From assembly GCA_946187025.1 (NCBI GenBank), contig CAMHPM010000016.1:1-12340 (forward strand): 12,340 nt of DNA, written 5' to 3'. This DNA comes from an uncultured Prevotellaceae bacterium. GTDB taxonomy: Bacteria > Bacteroidota > Bacteroidia > Bacteroidales > Bacteroidaceae. The position numbers and the translations under genes are program-made. How positions within the stretch are numbered: position 1 is the first letter of the stretch; every line of letters begins with the position of its first letter. A model generated the notes under the pieces. The model worked only from the letters and a program-made list of their open reading frames with translations, had not been told where the DNA came from and searched no databases. Positions 6,334 through 12,340 of the stretch are shown piece by piece.

Positions 6334-9300
6334 ATGCAAAACAAAGGATTTGTTAAGTTCTTAGCCATTGCGCTAACACTTATCTGCATCTTCTATCTCT
6401 CGTTCTCATTCGTAACCAACTACGTAGAGAACAAAGCATCAAAGATGGAAGAGAAGCAAGCAGAACTCTACCTGGATTCGCTTAGCACGACTCCGTTCTA
6501 CTTGGGCAACTACAACCTGAAGCAATGCCGCGAAACTGCCATCGGTCTCGGACTCGACCTCAAAGGCGGTATGAACGTCATTATGGAAGTGTCAGTGCCC
6601 GAAGTAGTGAAGGCATTAGCCGACCACAAAACCGACTCTGCATTCGTAGCATCTGTCAACGAAGCACAGAAACAAGCCATCGAAAGCCAGAGTGACTTTA
6701 TCACACTGTTTGTCAAAGCCTATAAGAAAAACGCGCCTGATGCCCGGTTGGCACAGATCTTCGCGACACAAAAACTTAAAGGCAAAGTGGCAGCCAACTC
6801 ATCCGACAACGAAGTCGAAAGCGTATTGCGCGAAGAAGTAAGCGCTGCAATCGACAACTCGTTCCTCGTACTCCGCAACCGTATCGACCGCTTCGGAGTC
6901 GTACAGCCTAACATACAAAGAGTGGAAGGTCAGTCGGGACGAATCATGATCGAGCTGCCAGGTATCAAAGAACCTGAGCGTGTGCGCAAACTCCTCCAGG
7001 GAAGCGCAAACCTCGAATTCTGGGAGACCTACGACACACAGGTTGCACTGCCATACCTCAACCAACTCAACACAGCACTGCGCAACGGACAAGTCGTAGC
7101 CGACACTGAAGATGGCGAGGATGTAGCAGAAAACACCGAGGCCGGCGAAACAGCCGAAGTGGCCGACACAGTTGCCGAGGCTGAGGAAAACCTCCTCGAA
7201 CAAGTAGCTGCCGACAAGTCGCCTGCAACAAGCACTACCGACGAAGCCGCTATAGCCAAGGCAAAAGCACAGAACCCACTCTTCGCAATGCTGCAACCAA
7301 TGCAAGGAGCTGCCGGATGTATGGTAGGATACGCACTTGCATCAGACACAGCTGAAATCAACGCACTCCTCCAATCCGACATAGCAAAGCAAGTATTGCC
7401 AGGCGACATGTCGCTCAAGTGGGGTGTGAAGTCGGAAGACAAGGCCGGACGCGTATATCCACTCTATGCAATCCGCATGACCGGACAGAACGGACGTGCA
7501 CCAATCGAGGGTGAAGTAGTGACCGAGTCGAAAGAGTCGTTCGACGAGTTTGGACGTCCATGCGTAACCATGAAGATGAACACTGAAGGTTCGCGCAAAT
7601 GGGCTGCACTGACCGAAGCAAACGTACACCACTGTGTGGCAGTCGTGCTCGACGACCTTGTATATAGCGCACCAAACGTTCAAAACAAGATTTCTGGCGG
7701 AAGCACACAAATCACAGGTTCGTTCACCACACAGGAGACCAAGGACCTCGCCAACGTGCTCTCATCAGGTAAGATGCCGGCACCGATGCAAATCGTACAG
7801 GAAGACATCGTAGGTCCGTCGCTCGGTCAGGAGTCGATCAACGCCGGTTTCATCTCGTTCATCATCGCATTCATCATCCTGATGATATACATGTGCATGA
7901 TGTACGGCCTGCGTCCAGGCATGGTTGCCAACTGCGCTCTGTTGCTCAACTTCTTCTTCACACTGGGTATCCTCACCTCACTCTCTGCTGCACTCACCAT
8001 GTCGGGAATAGCAGGTATGGTGCTGACACTCGGTATGGCAGTCGATGCCAATGTGCTCATCTACGAGCGTACTAAGGAAGAGCTCAAGGGTGGCAAGAAC
8101 CTGAAGAACGCCGTGGCTGCCGGTTACAGCAATGCATTCTCGGCAATCCTCGACTCTAACGTCACTTCAATCATCACCGGTATCATCCTCTTCTACTTCG
8201 GAACAGGACCTATCAAGGGATTCGCAACGACACTCATCATCGGTATCGTCTGCTCATTCTTCACCGCTGTATGGTTGACTCGTATATGCTACGAACACTT
8301 CCTCAACCGCGACAAGTGGCTCGACCTCACTTTCACTACCAGCATCTCTAAGAACCTGATGCAGGGAACCAAGTACAACTTCATGGGTGTATACAAGAAG
8401 TCGTTCATCGCATTCGGCACATTCCTCATCATCTGCCTCATCTCGTTTGCTGTACGTGGCCTCAGCCAGTCGATCGACTTCACTGGTGGTCGCAACTATA
8501 AGGTTGAATTCGTGAACGAAATTGAGCCGGAAGACATCCGCACTGCTCTGTCCAACAAGTTCCAGGAGCGTGCAGCTGCCGAGGAAGATGTTGACAAGGT
8601 TACAACTCAGGTCATTGCCTTGGGTACCGACAAGAAGATGGTTCGTATCTCGACCAACTATCGTATCAACGAAAATGGTGAGAACGTGGATGCTGAAATC
8701 GAGAAGACAATCTATGAAACTCTTGTTGAAGGTGGACAGATTGACGGCTCAACAGTGACACTCGAACACTTCATCGACCGCGACAACCGCACAGGTGGTT
8801 CTATCATCAGTTCACAGAAGGTAGGTCCGTCGATTGCTGAGGATATCACTTACGGTGCTATCTGGTCGGTAATCCTGGCCCTCATCGCAATCTTCATCTA
8901 CATCCTCATCCGCTTCCGCAACGTGGCATTCTCTGTCGGTTCGGTTGTTGCACTGACACTCGACACCGTGCTTATCATCGGTGTTTACTCTCTGTGCTGG
9001 GGTTGGATCGGATTCTCGCTCGAAATCGACCAGACATTCATCGGTGCCATCCTTACCGCTATCGGTTATTCTATCAACGATAAGGTGGTGATCTTCGACC
9101 GTATCCGTGAAGAGTTGAAGCTCTATCCAAAGCGCGACAAGCAACTTGTGTTCAACCAGTCGCTCAACTCTACATTGGCACGTACCATCAACACATCAGT
9201 ATCGACGCTCATCGTGCTGCTCTGTATCTTCATCTTCGGTGGTGACAGCATCCGCAGCTTCGCATTTGCCATGATACTCGGTGTACTCATCGGTACCACT

Positions 9301-9375
9301 TCTTCACTCTTCATTGCAGCTCCTACTGCTTACCTCGTGCTGGGACGTAAGATTAAGGAAGAGGACGGAGAATAA
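6334..9375 (+). CDS. secDF: Protein translocase subunit SecDF (fused SecD-SecF)
   Basis: A 1013-residue fusion of SecD (about 1-655) and SecF (about 680-1013). In the inner membrane it uses the proton gradient to help pull proteins through SecYEG. Visible parts: TM1 (6-27), the SecD motif GLDLKGG (73-79), a large periplasmic P1 region, TMs 2-6 (about 503-650) with GMAVDANVLIYER (567-579; Asp571 is the proton-relay aspartate), the SecF TM1 (about 690-708), IDFTGG (714-719), a second periplasmic domain, and TMs (about 835-1003) with GYSINDKVVIFDRIRE (911-926; Asp916 is the second relay aspartate). Twelve membrane segments in total are expected. A low-complexity acidic and Ala-rich stretch at about 253-312 is inserted in the P1 region. 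Fusion of the two subunits is usual in Bacteroidetes. It is transcribed alone or with the genes after it. Confidence 0.98.
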   Translation: MQNKGFVKFLAIALTLICIFYLSFSFVTNYVENKASKMEEKQAELYLDSLSTTPFYLGNYNLKQCRETAIGLGLDLKGGMNVIMEVSVPEVVKALADHKTDSAFVASVNEAQKQAIESQSDFITLFVKAYKKNAPDARLAQIFATQKLKGKVAANSSDNEVESVLREEVSAAIDNSFLVLRNRIDRFGVVQPNIQRVEGQSGRIMIELPGIKEPERVRKLLQGSANLEFWETYDTQVALPYLNQLNTALRNGQVVADTEDGEDVAENTEAGETAEVADTVAEAEENLLEQVAADKSPATSTTDEAAIAKAKAQNPLFAMLQPMQGAAGCMVGYALASDTAEINALLQSDIAKQVLPGDMSLKWGVKSEDKAGRVYPLYAIRMTGQNGRAPIEGEVVTESKESFDEFGRPCVTMKMNTEGSRKWAALTEANVHHCVAVVLDDLVYSAPNVQNKISGGSTQITGSFTTQETKDLANVLSSGKMPAPMQIVQEDIVGPSLGQESINAGFISFIIAFIILMIYMCMMYGLRPGMVANCALLLNFFFTLGILTSLSAALTMSGIAGMVLTLGMAVDANVLIYERTKEELKGGKNLKNAVAAGYSNAFSAILDSNVTSIITGIILFYFGTGPIKGFATTLIIGIVCSFFTAVWLTRICYEHFLNRDKWLDLTFTTSISKNLMQGTKYNFMGVYKKSFIAFGTFLIICLISFAVRGLSQSIDFTGGRNYKVEFVNEIEPEDIRTALSNKFQERAAAEEDVDKVTTQVIALGTDKKMVRISTNYRINENGENVDAEIEKTIYETLVEGGQIDGSTVTLEHFIDRDNRTGGSIISSQKVGPSIAEDITYGAIWSVILALIAIFIYILIRFRNVAFSVGSVVALTLDTVLIIGVYSLCWGWIGFSLEIDQTFIGAILTAIGYSINDKVVIFDRIREELKLYPKRDKQLVFNQSLNSTLARTINTSVSTLIVLLCIFIFGGDSIRSFAFAMILGVLIGTTSSLFIAAPTAYLVLGRKIKEEDGE

Positions 9376-9400
9376 TCTCATATTGATTTTGAAACGGCCA

Positions 9401-9432
9401 TCGCCCTTTCCGTCATGGGGAGGGCGAAGGGC
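9401..9432 (+). other. Hairpin-forming repeat just after secDF
   Basis: TCGCCCT (9401-9407) pairs with AGGGCGA (9421-9427). An overlapping alternative pairs GCCCTT (9403-9408) with AAGGGC (9427-9432). It begins 26 nt after the secDF stop and is followed by GCATAAAAACTG, not by a T-run, so it is not a classical intrinsic terminator. It may protect the 3' end of the secDF transcript. Confidence 0.4.
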
Positions 9433-9448
9433 ATAAAAACTGAATATA

Positions 9449-9491
9449 CCCCCTCAGTTCCCCGCAGGGGGATGCGCGAGGGGGTTGTTTG
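9449..9491 (+). terminator. Possible terminator after secDF
   Basis: CCCCCTC (9449-9455) pairs with GAGGGGG (9478-9484), enclosing a nested TCCCC-GCA-GGGGA stem (about 9459-9472), and is followed by TTGTTTG. The GC-rich stem and short T-rich tail fit an intrinsic terminator between secDF and ddh. The tail is interrupted by G, so termination may be partial. Confidence 0.5.
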
Positions 9492-9492
9492 T

Positions 9493-9518
9493 TATATAGC
9501 GGCCCGGGTCACTATATA
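9493..9518. repeat. Inverted repeat TATATAG/CTATATA
   Basis: A perfect 7-bp inverted repeat (9493-9499 and 9512-9518) flanks the GC-rich loop CGGCCCGGGTCA, directly after the possible secDF terminator and about 70 bp before ddh. AT-rich arms of this length can occur by chance; it is listed because it sits among several other inverted repeats in this gap. Confidence 0.35.
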
Positions 9519-9525
9519 TATAATA

Positions 9526-9541
9526 ATGTGTAGTTACACAT
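9526..9541. promoter_or_regulatory. 16-bp palindrome upstream of ddh, possible operator
   Basis: ATGTGTA-GT-TACACAT is a perfect two-fold symmetric site (7-bp arms, 2-nt centre) ending 48 bp before the ddh ATG. Its size and place suit a dimeric regulator or a small RNA hairpin in the leader. I found no consensus TTTG/TAnnTTTG promoter in this gap, so where ddh transcription starts is open. The regulator, if any, is unknown. Confidence 0.4.
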
Positions 9542-9589
9542 ATTGTCTTGCACACCGACTTATTCACAAAATAAAACACAAACAGAATC

Positions 9590-10474
9590 ATGACAAAAGT
9601 AGCAATTGTAGGTTACGGCAATATAGGCCGTTATGCACTCGACGCACTCGAGGCTGCACCCGATATGGAGTGTGTGGGCATCGTGCGCCGTCGTGTGACC
9701 GAACCAACCATCAACGGATATCGTGTGGTGACCGACATCCGCGAGCTGGGTGCAGTGGATGTGGCAATACTTGCCACACCGACCCGCAGTGTAGAGGAAC
9801 ATGCCATACAGTGTCTGGAATTGGGTATCAACACCGTCGATTCGTTCGACATCCACACCGGCATCGTTGACCTCCGTCGCACGCTCGACCCCATAGCCAA
9901 GCAACATGGGGCAGTGAGCATCATCAGTGCCGGATGGGATCCGGGCAGCGACTCCATCGTGCGCACACTCATGGAGAGCCTGGCACCACGTGGCATCAGC
10001 TACACCAACTTCGGCCCCGGCCGCTCGATGGGACACTCGGTTGCCGTGCGTGCCATTCCCGGAGTGCGCGATGCACTGTCGATGACCATACCTGTGGGTA
10101 CAGGAATACATCGCCGCATGGTGTATGTGGAGCTTGAGGATGGAGCCGACTTCAAGACCGTGGAGGCTGCCATCAAGGCCGATGCATATTTCGTGAACGA
10201 CGAGACACATGTGATGCAGGTCGATTCGGTTGACCAGCTCAACGACGTAGGGCACGGGGTCAACCTCGTGCGCAAGGGCGTGTCGGGCAAGACCCACAAC
10301 CAGCTCTTCGAGTTCAACATGAAGATCAACAACCCGGCACTCACCGCCCAGGTGCTTGTCAACGTGGCACGTGCCGCAATGCGCCAGCAGCCGGGAGCAT
10401 ACACCATGATAGAGCTGCCGGTCATCGACATGTTGCCTGGCAACCGCGAAGACATCATCCGCCATCTGGTGTAA
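9590..10474 (+). CDS. ddh: meso-Diaminopimelate D-dehydrogenase
   Basis: A 294-residue NADPH-dependent cytoplasmic enzyme that makes meso-2,6-diaminopimelate from tetrahydrodipicolinate and ammonia in one step. It supplies lysine and the peptidoglycan cross-linking residue. The N-terminal Rossmann fold shows VAIVGYGNIGRY (4-15). Next come TPTRSVEEHA (63-72), NTVDSFDIHTGI (81-92), the signature SAGWDPGSDS (113-122), NFGPGRSMGHS (140-150), TGIHRRMVYVELEDG (171-185), DVGHGVNL (219-226) and KINNPALTAQ (245-254), all typical of Ddh. Length is normal for the family (~295-300). The long open frame on the opposite strand is a codon-bias shadow. The gene ends 20 bp before a strong terminator and seems to be transcribed singly. 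Confidence 0.96.
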   Translation: MTKVAIVGYGNIGRYALDALEAAPDMECVGIVRRRVTEPTINGYRVVTDIRELGAVDVAILATPTRSVEEHAIQCLELGINTVDSFDIHTGIVDLRRTLDPIAKQHGAVSIISAGWDPGSDSIVRTLMESLAPRGISYTNFGPGRSMGHSVAVRAIPGVRDALSMTIPVGTGIHRRMVYVELEDGADFKTVEAAIKADAYFVNDETHVMQVDSVDQLNDVGHGVNLVRKGVSGKTHNQLFEFNMKINNPALTAQVLVNVARAAMRQQPGAYTMIELPVIDMLPGNREDIIRHLV

Positions 10475-10493
10475 TCCGCCGATAAGCTTATAC

Positions 10494-10540
10494 ATGAGCC
10501 CCGCTGCAACCACATGTACGGCGGGGCTCATTTTTTTCTT
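10494..10540 (+). terminator. Strong intrinsic terminator of ddh
   Basis: ATGAGCCCCGC (10494-10504) pairs perfectly with GCGGGGCTCAT (10521-10531) around a 16-nt loop. A T-run at 10531-10537 follows directly, then CTT. This is a canonical Rho-independent terminator 20 nt after the ddh stop codon. Confidence 0.92.
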
Positions 10541-10559
10541 GATTGCTTATGACGGCTGT

Positions 10560-10607
10560 ATTCTGCGAGTGCGCACTCTCAGCCTCGTGAGTGCGCACTC
10601 TCAGAAT
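10560..10607. repeat. Two tandem 22-bp-period repeats forming a large inverted repeat
   Basis: Two identical cores GAGTGCGCACTCTC start at 10567 and 10589, again 22 bp apart with an 8-nt linker (AGCCTCGT). They are related to the array at 3947-4004. Here each core contains the perfect 12-bp palindrome GAGTGCGCACTC. The outer flanks add symmetry: 10560-10578 and 10589-10607 are inverted copies with one mismatch in 19. The element could fold into one long hairpin or two small ones. No T-run follows, and a real terminator lies just upstream, so it is not needed for termination. Confidence 0.9.
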
Positions 10608-10704
10608 CGCAACTGCAGGCTGTTGAATTTAGCACTTCATTGGTGACAATCGATGAGCCATTCCAACTATTTTCGCGCTTTTATAAAAAAAAACTCACAA
10701 ATCC

Positions 10705-10735
10705 TTTGTCAATTAAAAATAATACCATAACTTTG
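10705..10735 (+). promoter_or_regulatory. Promoter of the small secreted protein gene
   Basis: TTTG (10705-10708), a 19-nt spacer and TAACTTTG (10728-10735) give a full match to the Bacteroidetes promoter consensus. Transcription would start near 10742, leaving an A/T-rich leader of about 47 nt before the ATG at 10789. The surrounding 10608-10780 stretch is otherwise AT-rich and shows no other feature. Confidence 0.85.
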
Positions 10736-10788
10736 CGAGGTAATATCATAATTCAAGACAATAAAATAATTAAAAATAAGAATTGACT

Positions 10789-11499
10789 ATGAAGAAAATT
10801 TTACTCTCATTGGTAACCATGCTTGCAGCAGTGAGCATGAATGCACAGGAAACAGTCAACATGTACATCCAAGTTGGCTCAACAAGTGATGCTAAGAACA
10901 TTCCTGTAACTCTCTATCTTGATAATACAGTTGAGATTACAGGTTTCCAAGCAAGTTTTGCCTTACCAGAAGGTTTAACAAAAGACAACTACACTGTAGT
11001 TAATGCAGAAGCTGTGGAAGAGGATGACGAGGATCCATATTGGTTTGAATTATCTTCGCGTGCTGTATCTGCACACAAGAAGAACAATGTAAATATGTTT
11101 ACAAAGTCACTACCTAACGACCTTCTTGTTTCTGTAACATCGGGAAATTCTACAAAGTATTTCAAAGAGAATACAGGTGCAATTGGCACATTCTCATTCG
11201 ACGGAAGTTCACTTGCTGATGGAGAATACGCAGTAAAGTTGTATGGTGCAAGTGCATTCCACGATGCAAGCGGCCGTTACGATGCAGGTGGCTACCACAC
11301 ACCAGACCAGAGTGCCGACTACAAGCCATTCGAAGTAACAGCTACATTCAAAGTTGCAGGCGGTACAGTCACAGGCATCGAGCTCGTTAAGGCTGCAACC
11401 ACAGTCAAGACTGGTATCTACAACATCGCTGGTCAGCGCCTCAACGGACTGCAGAAGGGTATCAACATCGTTGACGGTAAGAAGATCATCGTTAAGTGA
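10789..11499 (+). CDS. Small secreted cohesin-like protein with Bacteroidales C-terminal tail
   Basis: A 236-residue exported protein of unknown role. Residues 1-19 are a signal peptide (MKKILLSLVTMLAAVSMNA, cut before QE). Residues about 21-190 look all-beta. The pattern IPVTLYLDN..ITGFQASFALPEGL (38-62), with later GAIGTFSFDGSSLADGEYAV (130-149), resembles a cohesin-type sandwich as found in many secreted Bacteroidales proteins. Acidic EAVEEDDEDP (74-83) is a possible metal-binding or exposed loop. The C-terminal tail, TVKTGIYNIAGQRLNGLQKG and then INIVDGKKIIVK (205-236), matches a conserved tail of this bacterial group and is sometimes compared with type IX sorting domains; whether it directs sorting here is not shown. 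I start at the ATG 10789, because the upstream TTG at 10783 would only add two residues before the signal peptide. It has its own promoter and terminator hairpin, so it is a single-gene unit. Confidence 0.8.
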   Translation: MKKILLSLVTMLAAVSMNAQETVNMYIQVGSTSDAKNIPVTLYLDNTVEITGFQASFALPEGLTKDNYTVVNAEAVEEDDEDPYWFELSSRAVSAHKKNNVNMFTKSLPNDLLVSVTSGNSTKYFKENTGAIGTFSFDGSSLADGEYAVKLYGASAFHDASGRYDAGGYHTPDQSADYKPFEVTATFKVAGGTVTGIELVKAATTVKTGIYNIAGQRLNGLQKGINIVDGKKIIVK

Positions 11500-11536
11500 T
11501 AGAGCTGCAATAAGCCATAAAAACGAAACACAACAC

Positions 11537-11572
11537 ATCAATGCCGGGGCCGACGCCCTGGCATTGATTGTG
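11537..11572 (+). terminator. Terminator hairpin after the secreted protein gene
   Basis: ATCAATGCCGGGGC (11537-11550) pairs with GCCCTGGCATTGAT (11555-11568) as a 14-bp stem with one G-U pair and a CGAC tetraloop. It lies 37 nt after the stop codon at 11499. The tail TGTGTATATA has few T in a row, so it is a very stable hairpin with a weak U-tract: terminator or 3'-end stabiliser. Confidence 0.6.
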
Positions 11573-11668
11573 TATATACACAGGTGCCAAATTGCACTGT
11601 CAAACCATACATATAAGGCAATATAGGGACATTTTTACGACCGAAAACGGAAAAAACAGAGTTTTGGC

Positions 11669-11699
11669 TTTGCAGCTTGGAGAAAAAGCTGTATTTTTG
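11669..11699 (+). promoter_or_regulatory. Promoter of dxs
   Basis: TTTG (11669-11672), a 19-nt spacer and TATTTTTG (11692-11699) match the Bacteroidetes promoter fully. Transcription would start near 11706, about 55 nt before the dxs ATG. An AGCTT...AAGCT inverted repeat (11674-11690) falls inside the spacer. Confidence 0.8.
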
Positions 11700-11760
11700 C
11701 AAGTTAAGAATAGACCGCCCTGCGCGGTATGTGGCATTTACAGACACACACAGACTGCTT

Positions 11761-12340
11761 ATGACAGAAGAAACCAAAGAGCTTACGCTCCTTTCACAGA
11801 TAGAATATCCACAAGACCTCCGACGGCTGAAGTTGTCGCAGTTGCCACAATTGTGCGACGAGCTCAGGCAAGACATCATCGAGGAACTGTCGATAAACCC
11901 CGGGCATCTGGCATCAAGCCTCGGAGCCGTAGAGATAACCGTGGCGCTACACTACGTCTTCAACACGCCCGACGACCGTATCGTATGGGATGTAGGCCAT
12001 CAGGCATACGCCCACAAGATACTGACCGGACGCAAGAAACGCTTCTGCACCAACCGCAAGTTCCACGGATTGAAACCATTCCCCTTTCCAAGCGAGAGCG
12101 AATACGACACATTCTGCTGCGGACACGCATCAAACTCAATCTCGGCAGCACTCGGCATGGCAGTGGCAGCACGCCAGCAAGGCATCGACCGTAAGGTGGT
12201 GGCCGTGATAGGCGACGGAGCCATGAGCGGCGGACTGGCATTCGAAGGACTGAACAACGTGTCGAGCACACCAAACGACATGCTCATCATCCTGAACGAC
12301 AACAACATGTCGATCGACAAGAGCGTAGGCGGAATGCGAC
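11761..12340 (+). CDS. dxs: 1-Deoxy-D-xylulose-5-phosphate synthase, N-terminal part; runs off right edge
   Basis: The first 193 codons of a thiamine-diphosphate enzyme that joins pyruvate and glyceraldehyde 3-phosphate, the first step of the MEP isoprenoid pathway. The frame stays open to the window end. Diagnostic motifs are INPGHLASSLGAVEITVALH (46-65), WDVGHQAYAHKILTGR (76-91) with the thiamine-site histidine, ESEYDTFCCGHASNSISAAL (112-131), GDGAMSGGLAFEGLNN (150-165; the GDG...N magnesium-diphosphate motif) and LNDNNMSIDKSVGG (177-190). A full enzyme is about 630 residues, so roughly two thirds are missing. The ATG at 11761 follows the promoter by a short leader and gives the usual N-terminus (L..IEYPQDLRRL). 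It is cytoplasmic. No operon partner is visible upstream. Confidence 0.96.
   Translation, partial: MTEETKELTLLSQIEYPQDLRRLKLSQLPQLCDELRQDIIEELSINPGHLASSLGAVEITVALHYVFNTPDDRIVWDVGHQAYAHKILTGRKKRFCTNRKFHGLKPFPFPSESEYDTFCCGHASNSISAALGMAVAARQQGIDRKVVAVIGDGAMSGGLAFEGLNNVSSTPNDMLIILNDNNMSIDKSVGGMR

Noticed and set aside
9376..9589. Lysine riboswitch upstream of ddh
   Set aside because: The hairpins do not show the five-helix junction or conserved core bases I would expect, so no riboswitch call is made.
9560..10531. 323-residue open frame antisense to ddh
   Set aside because: It mirrors the codon bias of a highly conserved ddh, is rich in His and Cys as expected of a shadow frame, and crosses the ddh terminator.
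10783..10788. TTG start two codons upstream of the secreted protein
   Set aside because: The ATG at 10789 gives a clean signal peptide beginning MKKILL; the extra residues have no support.
11568..12194. 208-residue open frame overlapping the start of dxs
   Set aside because: Covers the dxs promoter and N-terminus in another frame. The dxs frame carries all the family motifs and stays open to the window end.

Overview
The window looks like chromosomal DNA of a Bacteroidales bacterium, most like Prevotellaceae or Muribaculaceae; the genus cannot be fixed from this sequence. Four lines of evidence point there. The promoters are of the Bacteroidetes sigma-ABfr type (TTTG, about 19 nt, TAnnTTTG), and Shine-Dalgarno sequences are absent. 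SecD and SecF are fused in one protein. The single-step meso-diaminopimelate dehydrogenase is present. A small secreted protein carries the short C-terminal tail (GIYNIAGQR...KGINIV) common in this group.

Left part, minus strand (1-3686). A 1-pyrroline-5-carboxylate (glutamate semialdehyde) dehydrogenase, pruA, is followed by a secreted protein made of two copies of one domain, of which only the second keeps a zincin HEFSH motif. After that comes the N-terminal part of a Fer2_4-type 2Fe-2S protein that runs off the left edge. Hairpins lie between the genes. PruA oxidises the product of proline (or hydroxyproline-type) oxidation. The 2Fe-2S protein resembles small subunits or N-terminal domains of amino-acid/opine-type oxidases, so a link in amino-acid catabolism is possible but unproven.

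Middle, plus strand (4291-9375). After a divergent 600-bp intergenic region there is a two-gene operon with a 4-bp overlap: a rhomboid intramembrane protease and a membrane-anchored endonuclease/exonuclease/phosphatase (EEP) family protein. It is followed by secDF, the proton-driven accessory subunit of the Sec translocon.

Right part, plus strand (9590-12340). meso-Diaminopimelate dehydrogenase (lysine and peptidoglycan precursor) ends in a strong intrinsic terminator. Next are a small secreted beta-rich, cohesin-like protein with its own consensus promoter and terminator hairpin, and then the start of dxs (entry to the non-mevalonate isoprenoid pathway), which is cut by the right edge.

The structure that genes do not explain is mostly intergenic. 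A 22-bp-period tandem repeat with the core GAGTGCGCA(G/C)TCTC occurs three times upstream of the rhomboid and twice downstream of ddh. There is a dense set of inverted repeats between secDF and ddh, and a 12-bp-stem hairpin between pruA and the protease gene. No mobile element, CRISPR array, RNA gene, defence system or clearly new system was seen. The most unusual coding item is the duplicated metalloprotease-like protein with one apparently inactive half.
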